Below the pieces are notes generated by a model that did no database searches, was not told the origin of the DNA, and worked only from the letters and a program-made list of their open reading frames with translations. The translations under genes and the position numbers were made by a program. Source: Terripilifer ovatus (GTDB lineage: Bacteria > Pseudomonadota > Alphaproteobacteria > Rhizobiales > Beijerinckiaceae). Taken from it: 64,000 bases of DNA. Shown one piece after another: positions 1 through 7,815 of this stretch; position 1 is the first letter of the stretch; each line of letters starts with the position of its first letter. Location: NCBI GenBank assembly GCA_029222685.1, contig JARHVB010000086.1, positions 372,001 through 436,000 of the forward strand, read 5' to 3'.

Positions 1-1932
1 GAAGCCGAAAACAAATATGCCGAAGCGATGCTGGCGCCGGCCAAGGCCCTGCGCAAGCAGCTCGTCAAGGAGATGCGCGGCCGCATCAAGGAAGACGATT
101 CACAAGTACCCTGCCCCGACGGCCCATGGCTCTATTACGACCGCTATCGCAAGGGCGGACAGCACGCCCTCGTCTGCCGCAAGCCGCGCGACGGCGGCAA
201 GGAGCAGATCCTTATCGACGGCCAGGCCCTCGGCAAGGGCAAGAAATTCTTCGATCTGGAATCGGCCGAGCATTCGCCGGACCACAATCTCGTCGCCTGG
301 GCAGCTGACACCAAGGGATCGGAATATTTCGTCATCCGTCTGCGGGACGCAGCCAAGGGCAAGGACCGCCGCGACAAGATCGAGAATACCGACGGCGCAA
401 TTGCCTGGAGCGCCGACTCGCGCTCCTTCTATTTCGTGCGCATGGACGACAATCATCGACCCTACCGCGTCTATCGCCATCGCGTCGGAAGCAATCCCGA
501 CACCGATGAACTGGTGTTTGAAGAAGCCGATCCGCGCTGGTTCATCCATCTTTCGAAGACCCGCTCCGGGCGCTTCGTGCGCATCGAGATCGCCGACCAC
601 GAGACATCGGAAGCCTGCCTGATCGACCTCACGGAAGAAACGCCGCGCCCAACCATCGTCGCCGAACGCCGCGAACATGTGCGCTTCGAAGTCAGCCATC
701 ATGACGACACGCTGTTCATCCTGACGAATGCCGACGGCGCGGAGGATTTCAAGATCGTGCAAACGCCTGTCGGCAGCCGGTCTTCGGATACATGGAAAGA
801 CGTGATCCCGCACAAGCAAGGCCGGCTTATCACCGACCTTACAGTGTTCGCCCGCCATCTCGTGCGCGCCGAACTTGAAAACGGCCTGCCGCGCATTGTG
901 GTGCGCGAGATCGCCAGCGGCGAGGAGCATGAAATCTCCTTCGACGAAGAAGCTTACGATCTCAACCTCGGCGAAGTGCTCGAATTCGACACCAACGTGC
1001 TGCGGTTCAGCTATTCGTCGATGACGACGCCGTGGGAAACCTATGATTACGATATGGTCAGCCGCAAGCGCGTGCTGCGCAAGCGTCAGGAAATTCCGTC
1101 CGGCCACGACCCGCGCAAATACAAGACGCGACGCATCTTCGCCGTGTCGCATGACGGCGTCGAAGTGCCGGTGTCGATCCTCTACGCGCGCAAGACCAAG
1201 CTCGACGGCAGCGCGCCGCTGTTTCTGCAGGGCTACGGCTCCTATGGCTACGCCACGGCCGCGGGCTTTCGCAGCAATATCCTGTCGCTCGTCGATCGCG
1301 GCTTCGTCTATGCCTCGGCCCATATCCGCGGCGGAACCGACAAGGGATGGCGCTGGTATCTCGACGGCAAGCTTGAAAAGAAGCCGAATACGTTTCACGA
1401 CTTCATCGCCTGCGCCAAACATCTGGCGAAGAAGCGTTTCACGTCGGAAGGCAATATCATCGCCATGGGCGGCAGCGCCGGCGGCATGCTGATGGGGGCG
1501 GTGGCGAATATGGCGCCGCAGATTTTCGCGGGCATCATCGCCTCGGTTCCCTTCGTCGACGTGCTCAACACCATGCTCGACGACAGCCTGCCGCTGACGC
1601 CGCCGGAATGGCTCGAATGGGGCAATCCGATTGTCAGTCCGGAAGCTTTCGATGCCATTCGCGCCTATTCGCCCTATGACAACGTGCGGGCGCAATATTA
1701 TCCGCCGATCCTCGCCGAGGGTGGATTGACCGACCCGAGAGTCACCTATTGGGAACCGGCGAAATGGGTGGCGAAGCTGCGCACCGAGATGACCGGCGGA
1801 GGTCCTATCCTGCTGCGCACCAATATGGGCGCCGGGCATGGCGGATCGCCTGGACGGTTTCAACGGCTTGAGGAAATCGCCGTCGAATTCGCCTTCGCCA
1901 TTCTGGCCGCGCAACATAAGTTGAAGGCTTGA
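1..1932 (+). CDS. ptrB: oligopeptidase B (protease II), 5' end cut by window
   Basis: Serine peptidase of family S9A that cleaves short peptides after basic residues, normally in the cytoplasm. The reading frame is open to the first base, so the true start lies upstream; 643 codons are visible of a family length near 690. The N-terminal part in the window matches the start of the protein (EAMLAPAKALRKQL, then the beta-propeller region). The catalytic triad is intact: Ser in GGSAGG (codon 1474-1476), Asp in GLTDPRV (1732-1734) and His in GAGHGG (1837-1839). The next gene starts 3 nt after the stop, so the two are probably co-transcribed. Family assignment is firm. Confidence 0.95.
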   Translation, partial: EAENKYAEAMLAPAKALRKQLVKEMRGRIKEDDSQVPCPDGPWLYYDRYRKGGQHALVCRKPRDGGKEQILIDGQALGKGKKFFDLESAEHSPDHNLVAWAADTKGSEYFVIRLRDAAKGKDRRDKIENTDGAIAWSADSRSFYFVRMDDNHRPYRVYRHRVGSNPDTDELVFEEADPRWFIHLSKTRSGRFVRIEIADHETSEACLIDLTEETPRPTIVAERREHVRFEVSHHDDTLFILTNADGAEDFKIVQTPVGSRSSDTWKDVIPHKQGRLITDLTVFARHLVRAELENGLPRIVVREIASGEEHEISFDEEAYDLNLGEVLEFDTNVLRFSYSSMTTPWETYDYDMVSRKRVLRKRQEIPSGHDPRKYKTRRIFAVSHDGVEVPVSILYARKTKLDGSAPLFLQGYGSYGYATAAGFRSNILSLVDRGFVYASAHIRGGTDKGWRWYLDGKLEKKPNTFHDFIACAKHLAKKRFTSEGNIIAMGGSAGGMLMGAVANMAPQIFAGIIASVPFVDVLNTMLDDSLPLTPPEWLEWGNPIVSPEAFDAIRAYSPYDNVRAQYYPPILAEGGLTDPRVTYWEPAKWVAKLRTEMTGGGPILLRTNMGAGHGGSPGRFQRLEEIAVEFAFAILAAQHKLKA

Positions 1933-1935
1933 ACG

Positions 1936-2493
1936 ATGATCCTGAACCGGCAAAAGTCACAACTGCTTGTCGTCGACATTCAAGCGCGGCTGCTGCCGGT
2001 CATGGCCGAGCAGGAGCGGTTGATGGCGAATGTCGCGCGCCTGTGCCAGGCAGCGCGGCTGCTGGACATCCCCATCACGATCTCGGAACAATATCCCAAG
2101 GGCATCGGCCCGACCGTGCCGGGGGTGATCGACGCCTGCGGCAGCGAAGCAATGGTCTTGCCGAAGATGACGTTTTCCTGCCTGCGCGAGGAAGCCCTCG
2201 CCCAGCGCATCAACGAACTCGGCAAGGTTCATCTGAGACGGCAGGTCGTCGTCTGCGGAATCGAGGCGCATGTCTGCGTGCTACAAACGGCGCTGGACCT
2301 GAGGTCCGACGGGTTCGACGTCGTCGTCATTGGCGACGCCATTTCGTCACGGACAGCGGAATCGAAATCGTTCGCCATCGAGCGCATGCGATCCCATGAT
2401 GTCGACGTGGCGACGACGGAGATGGCCGTGTTCGAATGGCTGGAGCGCGCCGGCACAACGCAGTTCAAAACGCTATCGCAACTCATCAAGTGA
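1936..2493 (+). CDS. isochorismatase-family cysteine hydrolase
   Basis: A 185-residue alpha/beta hydrolase of the isochorismatase/nicotinamidase superfamily (YcaC-like branch). The catalytic triad of the family is visible: Asp14 in VVDIQ, Lys77 in LPKMTF and Cys114 in GIEAHVCV. The substrate cannot be told from the sequence; close relatives are annotated only as hydrolases. It starts 3 nt after ptrB and is likely its operon partner. Full length for the single-domain family. No signal peptide, so cytoplasmic. A degenerate palindromic repeat lies just after its stop codon. Confidence 0.85.
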   Translation: MILNRQKSQLLVVDIQARLLPVMAEQERLMANVARLCQAARLLDIPITISEQYPKGIGPTVPGVIDACGSEAMVLPKMTFSCLREEALAQRINELGKVHLRRQVVVCGIEAHVCVLQTALDLRSDGFDVVVIGDAISSRTAESKSFAIERMRSHDVDVATTEMAVFEWLERAGTTQFKTLSQLIK

Positions 2494-2499
2494 ATTCAG

Positions 2500-2542
2500 G
2501 CATCGGCGAAAAAGTGGATGCCGGTTTTCTCAACAACGATGC
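2500..2542. repeat. degenerate palindromic intergenic repeat
   Basis: Ends in the inverted pair GCATCG (2500-2505) and CGATGC (2537-2542) around a core GAAAAAGTGGATGCCGGTTTT. That core resembles the core of the GATCATGC-ended repeats at 29650-29759 and 32182-32228 in inverse orientation. It lies between the stop codons of two convergent genes. Confidence 0.55.
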
Positions 2543-2607
2543 GCTGTCAAAAGAACCCAGAGTGTCGGGCGATTGCGAACGAACGCACGGGCCTGACTTG
2601 AGAGAGT

Positions 2608-3909
2608 TCAGGCTGACTTGGCCAGAAACTCCCGCAATTCCTCGACCGAGTTGAAATGGAACAGGCCGTTCGGCGTTTGCGCGTCGACCGATCCGTTGTC
2701 GTAGAGAGAGTAAATCACGCCCTGCGATTCATAGGTGCGGACGACGTTCCCCTTCGATGCGGCTTCGGGCTGCTCGCCCTCGTCCGGCGCCGTGCTCTCG
2801 TGCACTGCGGGCTCGGGAGGCAGCGGCGGCGGCGGCTCCACGCTCCGTTGCGGGGGAAGCGGCGGCGGCGGCGCCCATTCCGGTTGCTTTGGCATTTCGA
2901 CGCCGCGCAATGCTGCATCCAGCCAGGCCATTTCGTCGATTTCCGGACTGGTCTCAGCCGCCGTCTCAGGCTCGGGCTCGGGCTCGGGCTCAGTCTCGGC
3001 TTCGGGCGTTTCGGATTCGGCCGGAGCGTTGCGAAGCTCATCCAGTTCCTCGCTGAATTCCGGATCGCCGACCGAGCCGAGCGCCGGTGCTGCCGGGGGC
3101 GTATCGGGGAATTCGTCATCGGCTACATCGGCTGGTTCGCGCTCGGCCGTCTGGGCGGTATTCTCCTGAGGCTTGTTCAGACCCGGGACATCGAACTCAG
3201 GCTGCACCGCGGGCATGGGCGCCTCGATCGGCTTGGCGATCGTGGCTCCGAACAATCGTTCCTCAAACTCGGTGGCGGCACGCCTCGAGTCAGGCGACGC
3301 CTGCACGTCGAAGGGAAGCGGCGGCGGCATAATAGGGGGCGGCGGCGGAGGTGGAGGCGTGAAGGGCGGCGCTTCCGGTGGCCGCAACGTCGAGCCGAAG
3401 GCGGCCCCTGCTGCAGCGGTGGTCGCACCGGCCAGTGCGCCGACCGAAATTCGTTTGAACGCAGAGCCGGCGGTCTGCCCTTCCGGCGGTTCGACAGGTA
3501 CTGGCGGACGGAACGTTTCGAGTGGAAGCGCGCCCGACACGTGCGGCGCCTCCGGCAGCGGAGGTTCATCCGCCGGAAATTCATGCGCCGGGGCTTCATG
3601 CAACGGACGTTCGGGCACCGGACGAGCCGGCGGCGCCGCTGCTTCGGCGGGAATATCGGCAGCGATATCGGCGGGGACATAGTTGGAATAGCCGGAACTG
3701 TTGGCAGGCACGCCGACCGAAAGAAGCGCCTCCAGCCGCGCGACCACCACACTCATCGCCATCAGGAGAGCGCCCGAGCTCAACAGCGCAGAGCCGGCAA
3801 TGAGCTGGGCCCAACCGCGCTCCACCTGAACAATCGTCCAACCGTTGACCATGGCGGCCAGGCCAAGAACTACAAAGATCAGGCCGGCAGCAAGAATGGT
3901 GCGCCGCAT
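2608..3909 (-). CDS. Pro/Glu-rich membrane-anchored hypothetical protein
   Basis: 433 residues, no family recognised. Two hydrophobic segments (about residues 5-25 and 34-56) form an N-terminal membrane hairpin. A long low-complexity region rich in Pro, Ala and Glu follows (runs of eight prolines near residue 185-190 and an alternating Glu-Pro stretch near 305). The C-terminal 45 residues are ordered and begin VVRTYESQGVIYSLYDNGS, with a short helix at the very end (VEELREFLAKSA). The layout suggests a membrane anchor, a flexible spacer and a small cytoplasmic binding head. The GC-rich repeats produce long shadow frames on the other strand. Start at 3909 is the first ATG giving the hydrophobic N-terminus. 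Confidence 0.7.
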   Translation of the reverse strand: MRRTILAAGLIFVVLGLAAMVNGWTIVQVERGWAQLIAGSALLSSGALLMAMSVVVARLEALLSVGVPANSSGYSNYVPADIAADIPAEAAAPPARPVPERPLHEAPAHEFPADEPPLPEAPHVSGALPLETFRPPVPVEPPEGQTAGSAFKRISVGALAGATTAAAGAAFGSTLRPPEAPPFTPPPPPPPPIMPPPLPFDVQASPDSRRAATEFEERLFGATIAKPIEAPMPAVQPEFDVPGLNKPQENTAQTAEREPADVADDEFPDTPPAAPALGSVGDPEFSEELDELRNAPAESETPEAETEPEPEPEPETAAETSPEIDEMAWLDAALRGVEMPKQPEWAPPPPLPPQRSVEPPPPLPPEPAVHESTAPDEGEQPEAASKGNVVRTYESQGVIYSLYDNGSVDAQTPNGLFHFNSVEELREFLAKSA

Positions 3910-4267
3910 GGATATTGCCTTTCAAACAGCGAAGCGATGAAACGAATCAATCGCGTTTCGCATCAACAGGTTCCTCAAAATATAAAAAGAACGACCAAAT
4001 ACTTAAAATTACATCTAACGACCTGGCCGGACACACGAATCTGTTTGATATCGTGCGCTTTAGGACAGATTCATGACCATCTGAACCTGCCCGGAGTCCG
4101 AGGCCAATTATGGCAATAATGTGTTTTGGGGGCGGGCTCGCGCACCAATGCGATGCCGTCGATATCGCTGTATTGCATGGTGGCGCAGCAAAAACGCCGG
4201 CTTGTCGGCATCGATATGAAAAGGCCCCGTGCGGGCCTCTTTCGTCCTTGTCTCGAAGCATCAAGGC
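3910..4267. other. intergenic gap, AT-rich, no gene seen
   Basis: 358 bases between the start of the Pro/Glu-rich gene and the end of the chemotaxis receptor gene. Bases 3940-4080 are clearly richer in A/T than their surroundings, which fits a promoter zone for the minus-strand gene ending at 2608. The distal end holds the terminator at 4222-4238. Short open frames here lack ribosome sites or family similarity. Confidence 0.5.
4222..4238 (-). terminator. rho-independent terminator of chemotaxis receptor gene
   Basis: Inverted repeat AGGCCC (4222-4227) / GGGCCT (4233-4238) with a 5-nt loop. Read on the minus strand it is followed by TTTTC, and it lies 30 nt beyond the receptor's stop codon. 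Confidence 0.7.
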
Positions 4268-5572
4268 TCAGGCGCTTGCAACCGAGCGCAGAAAGCCGTC
4301 GATCGTATTGTTGAGACGCTTGGCCTGATGCGCCACGTCGGTGGCGGAGCGGTGCACCTGCGCCGCAGCCTGATCGGTCTCGCCGACAACGGCCTTGAGC
4401 CCATCCATGTGCCCGGAGGCCGATTGCGTTTCGTCGGCGGCTTCCGCGGCGCTACGCGAAATTTCCTTGGTCGCGGCGGCCTGTTCTTCGACGGCGACGG
4501 CGATGCCCGCCGTAAATCCTTCCGCCTGCTGCATGGTCGCGGCGATCGAACCGATGGCTTCGACCGCGCCGGACGTCGCGTTCTGGATCGAAACCACATG
4601 CTCGGCGATACGATCGGTCGCCTGCGCGGTCTGGTGGGCGAGCGATTTCACTTCCTGCGCAACGACGGCAAAACCACGGCCCGCCTCACCGGCGCGCGCC
4701 GCTTCGATGGTGGCGTTAAGGGCCAGCAGATTGGTCTGCGCCGCGATCGCCTGAATGATGCCGATGATTTCGCCGATCTTCTGGGCTTTCTCGGCCAGAC
4801 CGTCGATCGTCTCGCTGGTCTTGGCGGTCGTGCGCGACGCCTCGATGACGATATTGCGGGTGCGCACCACCTGGTTTTCGATCTCGCGGATGGCGGCGGA
4901 CAATTCCTCCGACGCGCGGGCGACCGTCATCACATAGCTCGAAGCCTCGGCTGTCGAACCGGAGGCGTCGCGCGAACGCCGGGCGCTTTCGGTAGCGATC
5001 GTCGAAAGGCTGTCGGCCGCCAGGGTCATATGCTCGCTTTGCGAGGCGACCTGTCCGAGCACGTCGCCGACCGTCGTGCGAAAGTCGAGGATCAGCGCGT
5101 CGATCTTCTTCTGGCGGGCATGGGCGGCATCGGTACTGGCCTCGACCGTGCGCAGCAATTCGCCGCGCTCCGTCAGGCGCTCTTTCAACTCGCGGACAGC
5201 GCGCGCCATCTGGCCGATCTCGTGATTGTCGCTGACCGGCGGCAGGCTGAACTGAAGGTCTCCCGCCGCAAGCCGCTGCAGCGCCGTCGTCAATTGTTCG
5301 ATAGGCTGGGTGGCCCGGTGCAGGACGAAATTCAACACGGCCGTCAGGATGGTCCCGATCAGCAGCGCCGCGCCGATGGCCCAGAGCACGTCCTGCGCGA
5401 TGTTGCTGGAGCCTTGCGACCGGCTGACCGAGGCGACGACCATCACGACGACGACAGCGATGCCGCTGACGAGCGACGCCAGCTTGACGATGGTGTCGCG
5501 CAGCGTGCGTTTGCCACCGGACTGCGGCCAGTTCTGCTGAACGTCCGCTGCCAATTTGCCCTCAGTCTGCAT
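4268..5572 (-). CDS. methyl-accepting chemotaxis protein without periplasmic sensor
   Basis: 434 residues from the chosen start. Two transmembrane helices (about 28-48 and 60-84) are separated by only about 12 residues, so there is no room for a periplasmic ligand domain. A HAMP linker follows (about 85-140), then the MCP signalling domain with the conserved hairpin tip IIQAIAAQTNLLALNATIEA and the following GRGFAVVAQEV. It should signal to CheA/CheW, sensing an intracellular or membrane cue. The start at 5572 is preferred over 5632 because a CtrA-type box lies at 5651-5665: the upstream start would leave no space for a promoter. The preceding deacetylase gene is on the same strand, 89 nt away. 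Confidence 0.88.
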   Translation of the reverse strand: MQTEGKLAADVQQNWPQSGGKRTLRDTIVKLASLVSGIAVVVVMVVASVSRSQGSSNIAQDVLWAIGAALLIGTILTAVLNFVLHRATQPIEQLTTALQRLAAGDLQFSLPPVSDNHEIGQMARAVRELKERLTERGELLRTVEASTDAAHARQKKIDALILDFRTTVGDVLGQVASQSEHMTLAADSLSTIATESARRSRDASGSTAEASSYVMTVARASEELSAAIREIENQVVRTRNIVIEASRTTAKTSETIDGLAEKAQKIGEIIGIIQAIAAQTNLLALNATIEAARAGEAGRGFAVVAQEVKSLAHQTAQATDRIAEHVVSIQNATSGAVEAIGSIAATMQQAEGFTAGIAVAVEEQAAATKEISRSAAEAADETQSASGHMDGLKAVVGETDQAAAQVHRSATDVAHQAKRLNNTIDGFLRSVASA

Positions 5573-5650
5573 CGTCGCCTCGAAACCGTGAAATGCCGCA
5601 ACGGCACCGCAAAGCGCCTTGCCCGGCGGCACGATCTTGCGGCTTTACGC

Positions 5651-5665
5651 TTAATTTGGCGTTAA
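5651..5665 (-). promoter_or_regulatory. CtrA-type box TTAA-N7-TTAA
   Basis: Exact match to the CtrA half-site pair (TTAA at 5651-5654 and 5662-5665, 7-nt spacer). It lies 79 nt upstream of the receptor's ATG at 5572 and overlaps the stop codon of the YdjC/ChbG gene. CtrA control of chemotaxis and flagellar genes is established in alphaproteobacteria; binding here is inferred. Confidence 0.5.
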
Positions 5666-6525
5666 GGCTGTTGCCGTTGTGGCAAAGCCAGGGCGGCATT
5701 TCGTTGCGAAAGCAGGGATTTGAAACGGTCGGACAGAAAGAAGGCCAATTCCTGCTCGCGCGTTTCGAGCACCGGGTCGACGGCCTGCAATTCGGCATCC
5801 ACGTGGCCCGGGTGACACATGACCAGGTGGCGGTTCCCTGCTGCTACCAGATAGCGATCGAAAGCCCGGCCATAGTCCTTCTGCGCATCGAAAGACGAGA
5901 AGCCGGCAAAGCCGTCGTTGACGGAAAAACCTTTCGCCCGCGCCTCGGCGGCAAAGCCGCGGCCGAGCCAGGCGACAGTGGCGGCCTTCAGCATCTGGAC
6001 GCGGCGGCGCTGGATCCGCGGCAAAGTGTCGGAACTGTCGCGCAGCCAGAACGACGCCGGCAGATCGAGGCGCGAAAGCTCTTCGAATAGATGCGGCCGG
6101 ACGGCTGCCAGCGCCTGCACATGCTGATGCCCATCGACGAAATCCGGCGCCCGGCCCATCGCCTGCGAAAAGGCGTCGAGTTGGCAGGCGATTTCGGCGG
6201 CGATCTCGTGCCCGGGCAGATCGGCGGCCCGTGCCCGGGCGATTCGCCCGATCGCCGGCAATGCGCCGCCGGGCGCAAAACCGGGCATCGCCGACAACGG
6301 CGCCCCCAAGGTCAGATTGAGATGCACGCCCAGCCAGTTTTTTCCTGCAAAAGCAGCCAGTTCCCGGGCCGCGCGCGGCCAGTCGGGGCGATTCGTCATC
6401 GCCCCCGTGGCGCTCAGGCGGCCCGCCGCGAGAGCTTCCAGAATGCCGCGGCTGACAGCCGGGGAAAGGCCGTAATCGTCAGCGCATAGAATGAACTCAG
6501 AAGCGGCCAATGGTTTGTGTTCCAT
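5662..6525 (-). CDS. ChbG/HpnK (YdjC) family deacetylase
   Basis: 287 residues. Family of metal-dependent carbohydrate deacetylases (ChbG removes acetyl groups from chito-oligosaccharides; HpnK acts near hopanoid genes). Metal and active-site motifs are visible: CADDYG near residue 15, HLNLT near 75, DGHQHV near 140, and CHPGH near the C-terminus. The start ATG at 6525 gives MEHKPLAAS directly before the first strand; the longer open frame upstream is arginine/serine-rich and not credible. It is divergent from a GtrB-type glycosyltransferase (210 nt between starts), and such deacetylases often sit beside polyprenyl-phosphate glycosyltransferases. That context suggests a lipid-linked sugar as substrate. 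Confidence 0.85.
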   Translation of the reverse strand: MEHKPLAASEFILCADDYGLSPAVSRGILEALAAGRLSATGAMTNRPDWPRAARELAAFAGKNWLGVHLNLTLGAPLSAMPGFAPGGALPAIGRIARARAADLPGHEIAAEIACQLDAFSQAMGRAPDFVDGHQHVQALAAVRPHLFEELSRLDLPASFWLRDSSDTLPRIQRRRVQMLKAATVAWLGRGFAAEARAKGFSVNDGFAGFSSFDAQKDYGRAFDRYLVAAGNRHLVMCHPGHVDAELQAVDPVLETREQELAFFLSDRFKSLLSQRNAALALPQRQQP

Positions 6526-6734
6526 ATCCGACGGCGACGAACCGGCACCTTGCACAAAACGGCGTCCCCGCATAGGTCTTCGACGACGAGAGCACTTCAG
6601 GCGAGGCAGAGACGTTTCGCATGAAGAAAATGCTCTCGTTTTGATGATTGGAGGCGTCCTTCCGATCCAACTGGACCGGAAAGCGCTATAGCGGGCGACA
6701 GACGCAATCTGCGCACACGGACAAAGCCAGGGCA

Positions 6735-7781
6735 ATGACGCAAACGAGCACCGACGACCCCACGATTCTGTCTCAACCGGACAAGTCCAAGATCTCGGCG
6801 AATCCACAAATCTCGATTGTGGTTCCGATGTTCAACGAGGCGGAGAACCTCCGGCCCCTCGTCGCTGAACTGATTCCCGTGCTGGAAGGATGCACGGACT
6901 CGTTCGAAATTGTTTTCGTCGACGATGGCTCCCATGACGGGACTATGGATATCCTGCGTGCGGTGCATGCTACGGATCCCCGCATTTCCGCCGTCTCCTT
7001 CAGCCGCAATTTCGGCAAGGAGGTCGCCATCGCGGCAGGCCTCGATCATGCCCGGGGCGACGCGGTCGTCATCATGGACGCCGATCTCCAGCATCCGCCG
7101 GAGTTGATCGCCTCGTTCATAAAGCTGTGGAAGGAAGGGTATCAAAACGTCTACGGCATCCGCAACGACCGGGAGGGCTACAGCCCGATGAGGCGCGTGC
7201 TGACGGAAAAATTCTACAATCTGTTCGCCATGTTCGGCGAGATCCGCTTGCCGCCGGGCGCCGGCGACTTCCGCTTGCTCGACAGGAAGGCGGTCAGCGC
7301 CTTGCGCGCCATGGGCGAGCGGGCCCGCTTTTCCAAAGGCCTTTATGCCTGGGTCGGCTTTCGGTCGATCGGCATTCCGTTCACATCAGCCGAACGTGCG
7401 TTCGGCAATTCGAAGTTCAGCTATGGCTCGCTGACGCGCTTCGCGCTCGATGGACTGATGTCGTTTACCGTCGTGCCGCTGCGCATGTGGACCTTCATCG
7501 GCATGTTCGTGTCGATGGCGTCGCTGGTCCTCGCCGCCTATTACCTCATTCGCACTGCCACTTATGGCGTCGATGTCCCTGGTTATGCCTCGCTGATCGT
7601 GTCGATCCTGTTCTTCGCCGGTATCCAGATATTTTCTCTCGGCGTGCTCGGCGAATATGTCGGCCGCATTTTTGCCGAGGTGAAGCGGCGGCCGCTTTAT
7701 CTCGTCGCTGAACGCATCGGCATCGAAGGCGATAATGATACGCCGCTCCCCAAACGCGCCGCCAGCCTGATCCTTCCGTGA
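6735..7781 (+). CDS. GtrB/ArnC-type polyprenyl-phosphate glycosyltransferase
   Basis: 348 residues, GT2 family. The GT-A domain has the nucleotide-sugar motifs VVPMFNE (29-35), VDDGS (62-66) and DADLQHP (115-121). Two C-terminal transmembrane helices follow (about 250-272 and 285-310), ending in the GEYVGRIFAEVKRRP signature typical of bactoprenol glycosyltransferases. It should transfer a sugar from a nucleotide donor to undecaprenyl phosphate at the inner face of the membrane. ATG 6735 has an AGGG five bases upstream and gives the usual N-terminus; the longer frame begins in the divergent promoter region. murJ follows after 30 nt. Confidence 0.9.
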   Translation: MTQTSTDDPTILSQPDKSKISANPQISIVVPMFNEAENLRPLVAELIPVLEGCTDSFEIVFVDDGSHDGTMDILRAVHATDPRISAVSFSRNFGKEVAIAAGLDHARGDAVVIMDADLQHPPELIASFIKLWKEGYQNVYGIRNDREGYSPMRRVLTEKFYNLFAMFGEIRLPPGAGDFRLLDRKAVSALRAMGERARFSKGLYAWVGFRSIGIPFTSAERAFGNSKFSYGSLTRFALDGLMSFTVVPLRMWTFIGMFVSMASLVLAAYYLIRTATYGVDVPGYASLIVSILFFAGIQIFSLGVLGEYVGRIFAEVKRRPLYLVAERIGIEGDNDTPLPKRAASLILP

Positions 7782-7794
7782 TCGAGACAGTCCA

Positions 7795-7815
7795 ATGAGC
7801 GGGGCAATTCAGTGA
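7795..7815 (+). other. six-codon mini-ORF overlapping the murJ start
   Basis: ATG AGC GGG GCA ATT CAG TGA. Its stop overlaps the GTG start of murJ in a GTGA arrangement, so it could couple murJ translation. The 7-mer TGAGCGG occurs both at its start and at the murJ start, 17 nt apart, so it may instead be the relic of an insertion that displaced an ATG start. No protein function is claimed. Confidence 0.3.

Noticed and set aside
2656..4119. Long plus-strand open frame of 487 codons opposite the Pro/Glu-rich gene
   Set aside because: Arg/His/Gly-rich translation with no domain. It is the mirror of the GC-rich minus-strand gene.
4229..5665. Plus-strand open frame opposite the chemotaxis receptor
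   Set aside because: The minus strand encodes a clear MCP; this frame is a shadow with an Arg-rich, domain-free translation.
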